Part shown: in pieces, positions 45,005 through 56,026 of the stretch | Position numbering within the stretch: position 1 is the stretch's first letter | Layout: every line of letters starts with the position of its first letter | NCBI GenBank assembly: GCA_020853025.1 | Contig: JADYZP010000062.1 | Coordinates: 1-64,000 of the forward strand | Reading direction: 5' to 3' | Origin: Burkholderiales bacterium | GTDB taxonomy: Bacteria > Pseudomonadota > Gammaproteobacteria > Burkholderiales > Casimicrobiaceae | Length of the DNA stretch: 64,000 nt | Made by a program: the position numbers and the translations under genes | Notes under the pieces: generated by a model | The model's input: only the letters and a program-made list of their open reading frames with translations | Told to the model about the DNA's origin: nothing | The model's database searches: none

Positions 45005-46278
45005 CCATCGCCGCGCTGTTCGGGATGCTGTTCGCGTTCATGCTGCTCGGCATGCCGATCGCCATTGCGCTCGGCCTGTCGTCGCTGCTCACGATATTGT
45101 TCTTCGGCCAGGATTCGCTCGCCTCCCTCGCGCTCAAGCTGTTCGAGACCTCCGAGCACTTCACGCTGCTGGCGATTCCGTTCTTCATCCTGTCCGGCGC
45201 CTTCATGACCACCGGCGGTGTGGCCAAGCGGATGGTCCACTTCGCCAACGCCAGCATCGGGCACCTGCGCGGCGGCCTGGCGATGGCGTCGGTATTGGCC
45301 TGCATGCTGTTCGCCGCGGTGTCGGGCTCGTCGCCGGCGACCGTCGTCGCGGTCGGCTCGATCGTCATCGCCGGGATGGTCCGTGCCGGCTACACCAAGG
45401 AATTCGCGGCGGGCGTCATCTGCAACGCCGGCACGCTGGGCATCCTGATCCCGCCGTCGATCGTGATGGTCGTCTACGCCGCCGCCACCGAAACCTCGGT
45501 CGGCAAGTTGTTCATGGCCGGCGTGATTCCGGGCATCGTGCTCGGCCTGATGCTGATGGTCGCGATCTATTTCCGCGCGCGCGCCCTCGACATCCCGCGG
45601 CAGCCGAAGGCGTCGCTGCGCGAGGTGCTCGACGCCGGACGCAAGTCGATCTGGGGATTGCTGCTGCTGGTCATCATCCTGGGCGGCATCTACGGCGGTA
45701 TCTTCACGCCTACCGAAGCGGCCGGGGTAGCGGCCGTCTATGCGTTTTTCATCGCGGTCTTCGTTTACCGCGACATCGGCATGAGCCGCGTGCCGCACGT
45801 CCTGGTCGACGCGTCGAAAGTGACGGTGATGCTGATGTTCATCGTCGCCAATGCGCTTTTGTTCGCGCACGTGCTGACCACCGAGCGGATTCCGCAGGCG
45901 ATCACCGAGCAGATCGTGGCGATGGGGATGGCGCCGTGGCAGTTCCTCGTCGTCGTCAACATCCTGCTGCTGATCGCCGGCAACTTCATGGAGCCGACCG
46001 GCATCATCCTGATCCTGGCGCCCATCCTGTTCCCGATCGCCACGCAGATGGGCATCGACCCGGTGCACCTCGGCATCATCATGGTCGTCAACCTGGAGAT
46101 CGGCATGGTGACGCCGCCGGTGGGACTCAACCTCTTCGTCACCTCCGGCATCACCGGCATGTCGATCGTCGAGGTTGTCCGGGCCGCGCTGCCCTGGCTG
46201 GCGGTGCTGCTGATCTTTCTTATCATCGCCACCTACGTGCCGGCGCTGTCGATGTTCCTGCCGGACCTGCTGTTCTAG
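45001..46278 (+). CDS. dctM: TRAP transporter large permease DctM
   Basis: 425 residues from GTG 45001, about twelve helices. GMPIAIALGLSSLLTILFFG, ALKLFETSEHFTLLAIPFFILSGAFMTTGGVAKRMV, AAVSGSSPATVVAVGSIVIAGMVRAGYTKEFAAGVICNAGTLGILIPPSIVMVVYAAATETSVGKLFMAG and GMVTPPVGLNLFV are the family signatures. It carries sodium-coupled transport of the DctP ligand. Confidence 0.96.
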   Translation: MTIAALFGMLFAFMLLGMPIAIALGLSSLLTILFFGQDSLASLALKLFETSEHFTLLAIPFFILSGAFMTTGGVAKRMVHFANASIGHLRGGLAMASVLACMLFAAVSGSSPATVVAVGSIVIAGMVRAGYTKEFAAGVICNAGTLGILIPPSIVMVVYAAATETSVGKLFMAGVIPGIVLGLMLMVAIYFRARALDIPRQPKASLREVLDAGRKSIWGLLLLVIILGGIYGGIFTPTEAAGVAAVYAFFIAVFVYRDIGMSRVPHVLVDASKVTVMLMFIVANALLFAHVLTTERIPQAITEQIVAMGMAPWQFLVVVNILLLIAGNFMEPTGIILILAPILFPIATQMGIDPVHLGIIMVVNLEIGMVTPPVGLNLFVTSGITGMSIVEVVRAALPWLAVLLIFLIIATYVPALSMFLPDLLF

Positions 46279-46405
46279 CCGGTCCCCGCCCGGCGTTCCT
46301 GCCACGGGTTCCGGAGGCTCCGCCGCCCGCGCGGCGTCGGCCCGTGTCCCCCTTCGCATGCTATGATTTCGGATTTATTCGCATATATTCATTCGGAGCA
46401 TGGCA

Positions 46406-46831
46406 ATGGCGGTCGAACGCACGCTTTCCATCATCAAACCGGACGCGGTGGCGAAGAACATCGTCGGGGAAATCTATTCCCGCTTCGAAAAGGCGGGGCT
46501 CAGAATCGCCGCCGCGCGCATGGCCTGGCTGTCCCGCGCAGAGGCCGAGGGTTTTTACGCAGTGCACCGCGAACGGCCATTTTTCCATGATCTCGTCGAT
46601 TTCATGATCTCCGGCCCGGTCATGATCCAGGTTCTCGAAGGCGAAGGCGCCATCGCAAAGAACCGCGACCTGATGGGCGCCACCGACCCCAAGAAAGCGG
46701 CGGCAGGCACCATTCGCGCGGACTTCGCCGAGTCGATCGACGCCAACGCCGTGCATGGCTCGGACGCGCCGGAGACCGCCTGCGTCGAAATCGCGTACTT
46801 CTTTCCCGCGCTTGCGGTCTACGGCCGCTAG
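46406..46831 (+). CDS. ndk: Nucleoside diphosphate kinase
   Basis: 141 residues, the standard length. [27 protein letters not shown] at the N terminus and the phospho-His in [21 protein letters not shown]. The ATG at 46406 is preferred over that at 46400 because GGAG (46395-46398) then has proper 7-nt spacing. A TATGAT (46362-46367) could be a -10. rlmN follows 22 bp downstream. Confidence 0.97.
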   Translation: MAVERTLSIIKPDAVAKNIVGEIYSRFEKAGLRIAAARMAWLSRAEAEGFYAVHRERPFFHDLVDFMISGPVMIQVLEGEGAIAKNRDLMGATDPKKAAAGTIRADFAESIDANAVHGSDAPETACVEIAYFFPALAVYGR

Positions 46832-46853
46832 AGCGAAAAAACGCAAAGCGGCA

Positions 46854-47963
46854 ATGACCAACCTGCTCGACCTGGCACCCGACGCGCTCGAAACCTTCTT
46901 CGCCGATCACGACGAGAAGCCGTTCCGCGCCAGGCAGGTGCTGCGCTGGATTCACCAGCGCTACGTCGATGACGTCGCCGCAATGACCGATCTCGCTCGA
47001 CCGCTGCGCGAGCGACTGGCCGCCGAAACCTTCGTGGGCGGCCCTACGGTGATTCGCGACACGACGGCCGCCGACGGGACGCGCAAGTGGCTGCTCGACG
47101 CCGGCCGCGGCAACGCTGTGGAGTCGGTCTATATTCCGGAGGACGATCGGGGAACCTTGTGTGTATCGTCGCAGGCAGGCTGCGCACTCGACTGCGCGTT
47201 CTGCGCGACGGGCAAGCAGGGCTTCAACCGCAACCTGACGACAGCCGAGATCATCGGGCAGGTGTGGCACGCCAATCGCACGCTGATCGCCGACGGCGTG
47301 ACGGGGCCATGGATCGAACACGGGCGGGCGCCGATCAGCAACGTGGTGATGATGGGAATGGGCGAGCCGCTGGCCAACTTCGACAACGTGGTGCCCGCGC
47401 TGCGGCTGATGCTCGACGATCACGCCTACGGCCTGTCGCGCCGCCGTGTCACGTTGTCGACATCGGGGCTGGTGCCGCTGATCGACCGCCTGCGCGACGA
47501 ATGCCCGGTGGCGCTCGCTGTTTCGCTGCACGCGGGCAATGACGCGCTGCGCGATCGGCTGGTGCCGATCAACCGCAGGCATCCGCTGTCCGAACTGCTG
47601 GCGGCCTGCGCCCGCTACCTGCCGAGCGCACCCCGCGACTTCGTCACCTTCGAATACGTGATGCTGGACGGCGTCAACGACCAGCCCGTTCACGCCGCCG
47701 AACTGGTGGTACTGGCGCGCGAGGTGTCCTGCAAGTTCAACCTGATTCCGTTCAACGCGTTCCCCGGAACCGAATTCACATCCACCCCGCGTACACGCAT
47801 CGTCGACTTCCAGAGGCGATTGCAGGACGCGGGCCTCGTCGCCACGATTCGCAGGACGCGCGGCGAAGACATCGCTGCAGCCTGCGGTCAACTCGCGGGT
47901 CAGGTCAAGGACCGCACGAAACGGCGGCTCGCCACCCGCATCGTTCCCGTTGCCGTGCACTGA
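46854..47963 (+). CDS. rlmN: 23S rRNA / tRNA A-methyltransferase RlmN (radical SAM)
   Basis: 369 residues. Methylates C2 of A2503 in 23S rRNA and A37 of some tRNAs. The radical-SAM cluster CALDCAFC is complete, with [10 protein letters not shown] before it and [16 protein letters not shown] after. [17 protein letters not shown] is the SAM motif and the C-terminal [14 protein letters not shown] carries the resolving Cys. Confidence 0.97.
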   Translation: MTNLLDLAPDALETFFADHDEKPFRARQVLRWIHQRYVDDVAAMTDLARPLRERLAAETFVGGPTVIRDTTAADGTRKWLLDAGRGNAVESVYIPEDDRGTLCVSSQAGCALDCAFCATGKQGFNRNLTTAEIIGQVWHANRTLIADGVTGPWIEHGRAPISNVVMMGMGEPLANFDNVVPALRLMLDDHAYGLSRRRVTLSTSGLVPLIDRLRDECPVALAVSLHAGNDALRDRLVPINRRHPLSELLAACARYLPSAPRDFVTFEYVMLDGVNDQPVHAAELVVLAREVSCKFNLIPFNAFPGTEFTSTPRTRIVDFQRRLQDAGLVATIRRTRGEDIAAACGQLAGQVKDRTKRRLATRIVPVAVH

Positions 47964-47973
47964 TCGTCCGACG

Positions 47974-48795
47974 ATGCCGATGAATCCGATGCGCCTCTGC
48001 CTGCTCGCGCTGTCGCTGCTCGCCGCGGGATCGCTCATCGTCGGCTGCGAGTCGACGTCGTCGTCGAAACAGGCGGCACCGCAGGTGCCGGTCACGCCAC
48101 CGCCGCCGCCGATCCAGGAGGCACCGGCACCGTACCGCGCGCAGCTGCACACCGAGATCGCGGCCGGATTCTACGAACGCGGACAAATGGACGTCGCGCT
48201 GCAGGAGCTCGCGGAAGCGGTCAAGCTCGATCCCAAGAACGCGAAGATCTACAACGTCTACGGACTCGTCTACGCGATGCTCGGCCAGGAGGCTAACGCG
48301 CAGAGGAACTTCCAGCAGGCGCTGGAACTCGCGCCGAACGATTCGGAGATCCGCCAGAATTGGGGCTGGTACCTGTGCAGCCACGGCCGCGCGAAGGAAT
48401 CACTGCAGGAATTCGAACTGGCAGTGCGCAATCCGCTGTACCGGACGCCGGACGTCGCGCTGGTCAACGCCGGCAAGTGCGCGGCGGAGATCGGCGAAAA
48501 CGCACGTGCCAACGACTACTTCAAGAGAGCTCTGGCGATCAATGCGAACAGCACAACCGCCGCGTACAACATGGCGCTGCTCGCCTACCGCCAGGGACAG
48601 TTCGATGAGGCGCGGGCGCTGATGAAGCGCGTCGGGCAGCAACCGAATCCTCCTGCGGAAGCGCTCTATCTCGGGATGTGCATCGAGCGCAAGCTGGGCG
48701 ACCCTGCATCCGAGACGTCCTACATTTCGATGCTGCGCAACCGCTTTCCCGAGTCCGCCGAAACGAAGGCCATCTCGACCGGGGCCTGCGAGTGA
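47974..48795 (+). CDS. pilW: Type IV pilus biogenesis/stability lipoprotein PilW (PilF)
   Basis: About 273 residues read from ATG 47974 (ATGs at 47980 and 47989 also possible; no strong ribosome site). The lipobox LIVGCEST marks an outer-membrane lipoprotein and a Pro-rich spacer follows. Five to six TPR units (for example IAAGFYERGQMDVALQELAEAVKLDPKNAKIYNVYGLVYAMLGQEANAQRNFQQALELAPND) match PilW/PilF, the pilotin for secretin PilQ assembly. It sits between rlmN and rodZ as in most gamma- and betaproteobacteria. Confidence 0.92.
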   Translation: MPMNPMRLCLLALSLLAAGSLIVGCESTSSSKQAAPQVPVTPPPPPIQEAPAPYRAQLHTEIAAGFYERGQMDVALQELAEAVKLDPKNAKIYNVYGLVYAMLGQEANAQRNFQQALELAPNDSEIRQNWGWYLCSHGRAKESLQEFELAVRNPLYRTPDVALVNAGKCAAEIGENARANDYFKRALAINANSTTAAYNMALLAYRQGQFDEARALMKRVGQQPNPPAEALYLGMCIERKLGDPASETSYISMLRNRFPESAETKAISTGACE

Positions 48796-49655
48796 TCGGC
48801 GAGGCTGAATCCCCGATTCACGACCCGGCGCCGGAGCCGGAAGTCTCGACCGGGGCGCGCCTGCGGGAGGCGCGCAACGCGGCTGGGCTGTCGATCGACG
48901 CCGTCGCGCAGCAGCTCAAACTCGCACCGCGTCAGGTCAAGGCGCTCGAGGACGATGACTTTGCGTCGCTGCCCGGACGCACCTTCGTGCGTGGCTTCCT
49001 GCGCAACTACGCGAGGCTGGTGCGTCTCGACCCCGAGACCATCCTCGCCTCGCTACCGGATGCTGCCGCAACACCTTCGCTGGACCATCCTTCGTTGGCG
49101 CCGACCACGCGCGTGATGGGTGAGCTGCCGGCGGAGATGTCGGGCAAGCACTCTTCGGCACGCTGGGCCATTGCGCTCGCGCTGTTGGCCATCGCCGCCA
49201 TTGCCGTCGTCTATCAGTACGCGTGGCCACTTGCCGACCAGGCACGCGGGCGGCTTGGCGGCAAGGCACCCGCGGTAGTCCCCGCGCCCGACGCCGCGGC
49301 GCCGGCAGCGCCCGCAGCGGGCGACGGCGCAGCGACTGCCGCAGGCGCGCCGAACCCGGCAGCGGCGACCAACTCGGCGGATGCGCAGCCGGCTTCGGCG
49401 CCCGAGGCCGCCGCCGACGACCGGCCGCTGGTCCTGGTCTTCCGTGGCACGTCGTGGGTCGAAGTGAAGGATGCCCATGGCGCGATCGTGCTGTCGACGA
49501 TCGGCTACCCGGGCGCCACGAATGCGGTCGGCGGCGCCACGCCGCTCGAAGTGGTGCTCGGCAACGCCGAGGCGGTGTCGGTGACGTGGCGCGGCGCCGC
49601 GTTCGACATGGCACCCTTCGTCAAACAGAACGTCGCCAAGTTCGTCGTCAAATGA
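48792..49655 (+). CDS. rodZ: Cytoskeleton protein RodZ
   Basis: 287 residues from GTG 48792, which overlaps the pilW stop (GTGA). The N-terminal cytoplasmic helix-turn-helix ([57 protein letters not shown]) binds MreB. It is followed by one membrane helix ([21 protein letters not shown]), an Ala/Pro-rich linker and a periplasmic DUF4115 domain ([23 protein letters not shown]). It contributes to rod shape. Its stop overlaps the ispG start (ATGA). Confidence 0.93.
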   Translation: MIGEAESPIHDPAPEPEVSTGARLREARNAAGLSIDAVAQQLKLAPRQVKALEDDDFASLPGRTFVRGFLRNYARLVRLDPETILASLPDAAATPSLDHPSLAPTTRVMGELPAEMSGKHSSARWAIALALLAIAAIAVVYQYAWPLADQARGRLGGKAPAVVPAPDAAAPAAPAAGDGAATAAGAPNPAAATNSADAQPASAPEAAADDRPLVLVFRGTSWVEVKDAHGAIVLSTIGYPGATNAVGGATPLEVVLGNAEAVSVTWRGAAFDMAPFVKQNVAKFVVK

Positions 49656-50950
49656 TTCCGGCGAGCGCCTCGGACACGTCCACCGCCCGCCGCAGCACGC
49701 GACAGGTGCTGGTTGGGGGCATCAAGATCGGCGGCGCCGCGCCAATCGTCGTGCAATCGATGACCAATACCGACACCGCTGACATCGCGGCGACGGTCGC
49801 GCAGGTCAAAGCACTCGCCGAAGCCGGGTCCGAACTGGTCCGCGTCACCGTCGATACGGCGGCGGCGGCGGCGGCCGTGGCGACCCTACGCGAGAGGCTC
49901 GATGCTGCGGGCTGCCGGGTTCCGCTGATCGGCGACTTTCATTACAACGGGCACAAGCTGCTGACCGATTTCCCGGATTGCGCGCGCGCACTCGCCAAAT
50001 ACCGGATCAATCCCGGCAACGTCGGCCGCGGCAGCAAGCGCGACGCGCAGTTCGCCGTACTGATCGAAAAGGCGATCGAGTACGGCAAAGCCGTGCGCAT
50101 CGGCGTCAACTGGGGCAGCCTCGACTCCGATCTTCTCGCGCGCATGATGGACGACAACGCGCGGCGCTCCGGCCCGCTGCCGGCGCAGGCGGTGATGCGC
50201 GAAGCGCTTATCGCCTCCGCGATCGGCAGCGCGCAGCGTGCGCAAGCGCTGGGACTGCCCGGCGAGCGCATCGTGCTCTCGTGCAAGGTGTCGGCGGTGC
50301 AGGACCTGATCGCCGTCTACGGCGAACTCGCGCGCCGCTGCGATTACGCGCTGCACCTCGGCCTCACCGAGGCCGGCATGGGCAGCAAGGGCATTGTCGC
50401 GTCGACGGCGGCGATATCGGTGCTACTGCAGCAGGGCATCGGCGATACCATTCGCGTGTCGCTGACGCCGGAGCCTGCCGGCGATCGCCGGCGCGAAGTC
50501 ATCGTCGCGCAGGAGATCCTGCAGACGATGGGATTGCGCTCGTTCACGCCACAGGTCACCGCCTGCCCCGGCTGCGGCCGCACGACCAGCAGCTATTTCC
50601 AGGCGCTGGCGCAGCGCATCGAGTCCTACCTGCGCGCCGCGATGCCGGCGTGGCGCGAACGCTATCCCGGAGTCGAGAACCTGCACGTGGCAGTGATGGG
50701 TTGCGTCGTCAATGGTCCGGGCGAGTCGAAGCTCGCCAACATCGGCATCTCGCTGCCCGGTACCGGCGAAACGCCGGTGGCGCCGGTCTACGTCGATGGC
50801 GTGAAGACGGTGACGCTGAAAGGCGACCGCATCGCCGAGGAGTTCCAGGCGCTGGTCGACGACTACGTGCGTGCGACGTATGGCGACGGGACGCTTGCCG
50901 CGCATGCGAAGCCCGGGTTGAAAACGATCGCCGTCAAGGCCATCGCCTGA
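49652..50950 (+). CDS. ispG: 4-hydroxy-3-methylbut-2-enyl diphosphate synthase (IspG/GcpE)
   Basis: 432 residues, the longer betaproteobacterial form. Penultimate step of the MEP isoprenoid pathway. [32 protein letters not shown] and YRINPGNVG mark the TIM-barrel. The [4Fe-4S] ligands are in [10 protein letters not shown] and [20 protein letters not shown]. Frames extending further upstream overlap rodZ. Confidence 0.97.
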   Translation: MIPASASDTSTARRSTRQVLVGGIKIGGAAPIVVQSMTNTDTADIAATVAQVKALAEAGSELVRVTVDTAAAAAAVATLRERLDAAGCRVPLIGDFHYNGHKLLTDFPDCARALAKYRINPGNVGRGSKRDAQFAVLIEKAIEYGKAVRIGVNWGSLDSDLLARMMDDNARRSGPLPAQAVMREALIASAIGSAQRAQALGLPGERIVLSCKVSAVQDLIAVYGELARRCDYALHLGLTEAGMGSKGIVASTAAISVLLQQGIGDTIRVSLTPEPAGDRRREVIVAQEILQTMGLRSFTPQVTACPGCGRTTSSYFQALAQRIESYLRAAMPAWRERYPGVENLHVAVMGCVVNGPGESKLANIGISLPGTGETPVAPVYVDGVKTVTLKGDRIAEEFQALVDDYVRATYGDGTLAAHAKPGLKTIAVKAIA

Positions 50951-50962
50951 AGACGGCGCAGC

Positions 50963-52243
50963 ATGGCGTCCGCATTGCAGGCCGTCCGCGGCATGAACGA
51001 CGTGTTGCCCGACGAGGCGCAGCTCTGGGAGCGCTTCGAGGACAGCGCGCGCAGCGTGTTCACGCAATACGGCTACCGCAACATCCGGGTGCCGATCGTC
51101 GAGCCGACGGCGCTGTTCGTGCGCGGCATCGGGCAATACACAGACGTCGTCGAGCACGAGATGTATACGTTCGAGGACAAGCTGAACGGCGAGTCGCTGA
51201 CGCTGCGCCCCGAGGCAACCGCCGGCATCGTGCGGGCGACGATCCAGCACAACCTGACTTACGAGCGGCCGCAGCGCGTGTGGACCGCGGGTCCGATGTT
51301 CCGCCACGAGCGCCCGCAAAAAGGCCGTTACCGCCAGTTCCACCAGGTGGACGCCGAAGCGCTCGGCTTCGCCGGGCCCGACGTCGACGCCGAGCAGATC
51401 GTGATGCTCGCGCGGCTGTGGAAGGCGCTCGGTTTGTCCGGCATCGATTTGCAGATCAATTCGATCGGCAACGCCGAAGAGCGACTCGCGCATCGTCGCG
51501 AGCTGATTGCGCACTTCGAGGGCAACGCCGACGTGCTCGACGTCGACGCGCGCCGGCGGCTGCACACCAATCCGCTGCGCATCCTCGACAGCAAGAATCC
51601 GGCGATGCAACCGATCATCGACGCGGCACCGAAGCTCGTCGACCGCATCGAAGACGCATCGCGCACGCATTTCGAAGGCCTGCAGACGCTGTTGTCCGAA
51701 GCCGGCATGCGCTTCGCCGTCAACCCCAGGCTGGTGCGCGGACTCGACTACTACAACCGCACGGTGTTCGAATGGGTCGTCACCGGCGATCTGCTCGGCG
51801 CGCAGGGCACGGTTGCCGGTGGCGGCCGCTACGACGGCCTCTTCGAAGTGCTGGGTGGCAAGCCGAATTTCGCCTGCGGCTTCGCGATCGGCGTCGAAAG
51901 AATGATTCTGCTGCTGGCGGCGCAGGACGCAAAGGGCAAGACGCAGTGCGATGCGCCGATCGCCTACGTCGTCCACGACGGAGCGGCGGCCGGGCAGCTT
52001 GCGCGACGCGTCGGCGAACATCTGCGCGACTCGGGCATGGCAATCGTCGTCAATGCCGGCGGCGGCAGCTTCAAGTCGCAGATGAAGCGCGCCGACGCCA
52101 GCGGCGCGCGCTTTGCGCTGATCATCGGCGACGAGGAAGCGACGGCCGGCACGGTCGCCGTCAAGCCGCTGCGCGCGGGCGGCGTACAGGTCGCGGTACC
52201 GGCGGACGAACTGCCGGCGCGGCTGTCCGCCCTCGCAGAATGA
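50963..52243 (+). CDS. hisS: Histidine-tRNA ligase
   Basis: Class II aminoacyl-tRNA synthetase, 426 residues. [24 protein letters not shown] start, motif 2 [24 protein letters not shown], His-binding [15 protein letters not shown], motif 3 [13 protein letters not shown]...GFAIGVERM and a C-terminal anticodon domain. It begins 12 bp after ispG and a homologous hisZ lies downstream at 59.6 kb. Confidence 0.98.
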   Translation: MASALQAVRGMNDVLPDEAQLWERFEDSARSVFTQYGYRNIRVPIVEPTALFVRGIGQYTDVVEHEMYTFEDKLNGESLTLRPEATAGIVRATIQHNLTYERPQRVWTAGPMFRHERPQKGRYRQFHQVDAEALGFAGPDVDAEQIVMLARLWKALGLSGIDLQINSIGNAEERLAHRRELIAHFEGNADVLDVDARRRLHTNPLRILDSKNPAMQPIIDAAPKLVDRIEDASRTHFEGLQTLLSEAGMRFAVNPRLVRGLDYYNRTVFEWVVTGDLLGAQGTVAGGGRYDGLFEVLGGKPNFACGFAIGVERMILLLAAQDAKGKTQCDAPIAYVVHDGAAAGQLARRVGEHLRDSGMAIVVNAGGGSFKSQMKRADASGARFALIIGDEEATAGTVAVKPLRAGGVQVAVPADELPARLSALAE

Positions 52244-52280
52244 ATGCACATCGAACGCCGGGAACAGACAAGGACTGAAC

Positions 52281-53006
52281 ATGGCCGTATACGACCTGGA
52301 AGAACAGGACAAGCTGGACGACCTGAAGGCATGGTGGCAGCGCTGGGGGAATCTGGTGACGGCGGTTGTCGTCGCCGTCGCGCTGGTGGTGGTGGGCGTG
52401 CAGGGCTGGCGCTGGTGGACTGCCAGGCAGGCCGAGGAGGCAAGTGCGCTGTTCAATGGACTCGCACAGGCGGTGCGCGCCAACGACCTGCCGAAGGCCA
52501 AGGACGCGACCGCGCAGCTGGAAGACCGCTTCCCGCGCACCGGCTACGCGCCACGCGGCGCGCTGGTGCTCGCCAAGCTGCTCTACGACAGCGGCGACAG
52601 TGCAGGCGCGCGTGCGCAGCTGCAATGGGCAATCGATCGTGCGGACGAGATCGAGCTGAAGGAGATTGCGCGCTATCGGATCGCCGGCCTGCTGCTCGAC
52701 GACAAGCAATACGACGAGGCGCTCCGAGTGCTCGACGCCAAGCACGGTGAACCCTTCGCCGGACTGTATGCGGACCTGCGTGGCGATGCGCTGGCCGCCG
52801 CGGGCCGCACCGAAGACGCCCGCGGCGCCTACCAGGTCGCGCTGGCCAAGTTCGATTCGAAGTCGCAATACCGGAATTTCGTGCAGGTGAAGCTCGATGC
52901 ACTGGGCGGCGCGCCGGTGGGCGGTGGCAGCAGCGCCATCGCGATACCGACGCCGCCGGCCGCGGGCATGGCCGCGCCCGCGCAGCCCCCCGCTGCGAAG
53001 CAATGA
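52281..53006 (+). CDS. yfgM: YfgM-like TPR membrane protein
   Basis: 241 residues: a short cytoplasmic N-terminus (AVYDLEEQDKLDDLKAWWQRW), a single membrane helix (GNLVTAVVVAVALVVVGVQGW) and a periplasmic TPR region. E. coli YfgM associates with the Sec translocon and PpiD as a periplasmic chaperone. Position between hisS and bamB is conserved. The C terminus is Pro/Ala-rich. The stop overlaps the bamB start (ATGA). Confidence 0.9.
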   Translation: MAVYDLEEQDKLDDLKAWWQRWGNLVTAVVVAVALVVVGVQGWRWWTARQAEEASALFNGLAQAVRANDLPKAKDATAQLEDRFPRTGYAPRGALVLAKLLYDSGDSAGARAQLQWAIDRADEIELKEIARYRIAGLLLDDKQYDEALRVLDAKHGEPFAGLYADLRGDALAAAGRTEDARGAYQVALAKFDSKSQYRNFVQVKLDALGGAPVGGGSSAIAIPTPPAAGMAAPAQPPAAKQ

Positions 53007-54205
53007 TTCCGATGCGTCCGCTTTCCATGCGCTCCATGCACCTTTCGCGTCCGGCGCTGGCGGGGCTGCTGATCTTCACGCTGGCCGGCTGCCAGACAAT
53101 CAACGAATACCTGCCGGTGCCCCCGGCATTTTCGCTGCGCTGGTTATGGAACAGCAAAAAGCCGGGGCCGCTGCCGGAGCTCAAGGCGTCGGCCACGGCG
53201 AGCGTCAACTGGCAGTCGCCGGTCGGCAAGGCGGTGCCGGGCTTCGCGCCCGTGGTGCTACCCGATGCGATCTATGCGGCCACCACCGACGGCAACCTGA
53301 CACGCATCGATCCTGCCACCGGCCGCACGATCTGGAGTGTCAACGCGGGCGGCAAGCTGTCGGCGGGTGTGGGGGCGGACGACAACGTCGTCGTCGTCGG
53401 CACCGACAAGGGCAAGGTGCTGGCCTTCGACGGCAGCGGCAAGTCGAAGTGGACGGCGCAGGTATCCACCGAGGTCATCGCACCACCGCAGGTGGCCGAC
53501 GGCGTCGTCGCAGTATTCGTCGGCGATGGCAGCATCCACGCGCTGGACGCGGCCGACGGCAGTACGAAATGGGTCAACCAGCGAACCGCGCCTCCTCTCA
53601 CCGTGCGCAACTACGCCGGTGGCGTGACGTCGCGCGGCGGACTATTCGCCGGCACTCCGGGCGGCCGCCTGCTGGCGATCGATCTGAAGACCGGCATCGT
53701 CGGCTGGGACGCAACCGTCGCCAGCCCCAAGGGAGCGACCGAACTCGAACGCATCGCCGACGTGACGTCGCAGCCCTTGATCGACCAGCAGCAGGCCTGC
53801 GCGGTGGCCTACCAGGGTCGGCTCGCCTGCTTCGAGGTTATTCGCGGCACGCTCAACTGGTCGCGCGAGGTATCGAGCCTGCACGGCCTGGCGGGTGACG
53901 GAAAGAACATCTACGTCACCGACGCCAAGGGCGCCGTGCTGGCGCTCGACCGCTCGACCGGCGCGACCGTCTGGAAGCAGGACTTGCTGGCGCAGCGCCG
54001 GATCGGCGGTCCCCAGCTCGTCGGTGAACTGGTCGGTGTCGTCGACAGCGAGGGCTACCTGCACCTCATGTCGCCGGTCAACGGCGCCTACGTCGGTCGC
54101 ATGGCGACCGATGGCACCGCTGCCACGTCACAGCCGGTACCCTTCGGCGGTAGCGCATTGTGGCAATCGGCCGGCGGCACGCTGTATTCGGTGACTGCGA
54201 AATAG
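53003..54205 (+). CDS. bamB: Outer membrane protein assembly factor BamB
   Basis: 400 residues. Lipobox TLAGCQTI followed by an eight-bladed beta-propeller of PQQ/WD-like repeats (for example DGNLTRIDPATGRTIWSVNAGGKLSAGVGADDNVVVVGTDKGKVLAFDGSGKSKW). It is the lipoprotein of the BAM complex that helps insert outer-membrane proteins. ATG 53003 overlaps yfgM; ATGs at 53012 or 53024 would also leave the signal sequence intact. Confidence 0.95.
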   Translation: MIPMRPLSMRSMHLSRPALAGLLIFTLAGCQTINEYLPVPPAFSLRWLWNSKKPGPLPELKASATASVNWQSPVGKAVPGFAPVVLPDAIYAATTDGNLTRIDPATGRTIWSVNAGGKLSAGVGADDNVVVVGTDKGKVLAFDGSGKSKWTAQVSTEVIAPPQVADGVVAVFVGDGSIHALDAADGSTKWVNQRTAPPLTVRNYAGGVTSRGGLFAGTPGGRLLAIDLKTGIVGWDATVASPKGATELERIADVTSQPLIDQQQACAVAYQGRLACFEVIRGTLNWSREVSSLHGLAGDGKNIYVTDAKGAVLALDRSTGATVWKQDLLAQRRIGGPQLVGELVGVVDSEGYLHLMSPVNGAYVGRMATDGTAATSQPVPFGGSALWQSAGGTLYSVTAK

Positions 54206-54223
54206 ACCGTCGATGCGAAGCCG

Positions 54224-55591
54224 ATGCTGCCTACGGTAGTGCTGGTCGGTCGGCCGAACGTCGGCAAGTCGACGCTGTTCAATCGACTGACGAAGACGCG
54301 CGACGCGCTGGTCGCCGATTTTCCCGGCCTCACGCGCGACCGTCACTACGGTCGTGCGCGGCTGGGCGAGCAATCCTACTTTGTCGTCGATACCGGCGGT
54401 TTCGAGCCCAAGGCAACGTCCGGCATCCTGCATGCGATGGCACGGCAGACCCGACAGGCGATTGCCGAGTCCGACATCGTCGTCTTCATCGTCGACGGCC
54501 GGCAGGGCCTGACGCCACAGGACGCGACGATCGCGGATCTGCTGCGCCGGTCGGGGCGTCCGGTGGTGCTTGCCGTCAACAAGGCGGAAGGGCAGCTGCC
54601 GGAGCGCGTGGTGGCCGAGTTCCACGAGCTGGGCCTGGCGAGTCCCATCGCGATCTCCGCCGCCCACGGCGAGAACGTGCGACCGATGATCGAGCACGCG
54701 CTGCAACGGATCGGCGTGCGCGAAGCGGACGACGAAACGCCGCGCGCAGTGCCGCAGGATTCCGAGCGGCCGGACACGATCCGTGTGGCGATCGTCGGCC
54801 GACCCAACGTCGGCAAGTCCACGCTGGTCAACAGCATACTCGGCGAGGAGCGTGTCATCGTCTTCGACGAGCCGGGCACGACGCGCGACGCCATCCATCT
54901 CGATTTCGAGCGCGGCGGCCAGAAGTTCACGCTGATCGATACCGCTGGCATCCGGCGTCGCGGCAAGGTATTCGAAGCGATCGAGAAGTTTTCGGTGATC
55001 AAGACGCTGCAGGCGATCGAGAGTGCAAACGTCGTCGTGCTGCTGCTCGATGCCGAGCAGGCGATCACCGAGCAGGACGCGCATCTGGCCGGCCATATCC
55101 TGGAGGCCGGGCGCGCGGTCGTCGTCGCCATCAACAAATGGGATGCCGCAGGCCCTGACCGGCGCGAGCAGGCCAAACGCGACTTCGAGCGCAAGATGGG
55201 CTTTCTCTCCTTCGCCAGCCACCATTTCATCTCGGCGCGGGAAGGCAAAGGGGTGCCGGCGGTGCTGGCCTCGGTGCGCGAAGCCTTCAGCGCGGCGATG
55301 ATCAAGCTGCCGACGCCGCGCCTGACCCGCACGCTGCAGCAGGCGGTCGAGCGGCAACAGCCGCCGCGCGCCGGACGGGTTCGCCCCAAGCTTCGCTACG
55401 CCCACCAGGGCGGCGTCAATCCGCCGCTGATCATCGTCCACGGCACCGCACTGCGCCACGTGCCGGATGCGTACCGCCGCTACCTGGAACATTTCTTCAG
55501 CGATGCGTTCCAACTGCGGGGCACACCCCTTAGGATACAATTCAAGGCCGGCATCAACCCGTTCGCGGATCCCCCCGCACGGCGTCGCTAG
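54224..55591 (+). CDS. der: Ribosome-associated GTPase Der (EngA)
   Basis: 455 residues with two tandem GTPase domains and a C-terminal KH-like domain. Domain 1 has [20 protein letters not shown] and NKAE; domain 2 has [41 protein letters not shown] and NKWD. Needed for 50S subunit assembly. It starts 18 bp after bamB. Confidence 0.98.
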   Translation: MLPTVVLVGRPNVGKSTLFNRLTKTRDALVADFPGLTRDRHYGRARLGEQSYFVVDTGGFEPKATSGILHAMARQTRQAIAESDIVVFIVDGRQGLTPQDATIADLLRRSGRPVVLAVNKAEGQLPERVVAEFHELGLASPIAISAAHGENVRPMIEHALQRIGVREADDETPRAVPQDSERPDTIRVAIVGRPNVGKSTLVNSILGEERVIVFDEPGTTRDAIHLDFERGGQKFTLIDTAGIRRRGKVFEAIEKFSVIKTLQAIESANVVVLLLDAEQAITEQDAHLAGHILEAGRAVVVAINKWDAAGPDRREQAKRDFERKMGFLSFASHHFISAREGKGVPAVLASVREAFSAAMIKLPTPRLTRTLQQAVERQQPPRAGRVRPKLRYAHQGGVNPPLIIVHGTALRHVPDAYRRYLEHFFSDAFQLRGTPLRIQFKAGINPFADPPARRR

Positions 55592-55676
55592 GGGTCCGGC
55601 ATGCCCGGCTTTGCGCACGACGCCGCCGCAACCGGCCGTGGGCGTTCAATCGAATGCAACAACAGCGGAGCTCAAC

Positions 55677-55925
55677 ATGAGCAACAAAGGGCAAATGCTA
55701 CAAGACCCGTTCCTGAATACGCTGCGTAAGGAACACATCCAGGTATCGATCTACCTGGTGAACGGCATCAAGCTCCAGGGCCAGATCGAATCCTTCGACC
55801 AGTACGTCGTTCTGCTCAAGAACACGGTTACCCAGATGGTGTACAAGCACGCGATGTCCACGGTCGTCCCCGCACGGCCGGTAGCGATGCCGCACCACGC
55901 TCCCAATCACGACGCCGAAAGCTGA
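55677..55925 (+). CDS. hfq: RNA chaperone Hfq
   Basis: 82 residues. Sm1 ([38 protein letters not shown]) and Sm2 ([10 protein letters not shown]) motifs are complete, with a short His-rich tail. It pairs small RNAs with mRNAs as a hexamer. GGAG lies 8 nt before ATG 55677. hflX follows, the conserved hfq-hflX order. Confidence 0.98.
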   Translation: MSNKGQMLQDPFLNTLRKEHIQVSIYLVNGIKLQGQIESFDQYVVLLKNTVTQMVYKHAMSTVVPARPVAMPHHAPNHDAES

Positions 55926-56026
55926 CAGGCGTCACCCGCAGCACGGGTGGACCGGCGCGCCAGCCGCAGCCGGCGGACGCTTTTGCGCCGCGCTCCGGCG
56001 GTCAACACGCGTCGCGCGCCAGGCCG

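Noticed and set aside
46321..46336. Possible terminator after dctM (CGCCGC/GCGGCG)
   Set aside because: Only a 6-bp stem with no T-run; not distinguishable from GC-rich background.
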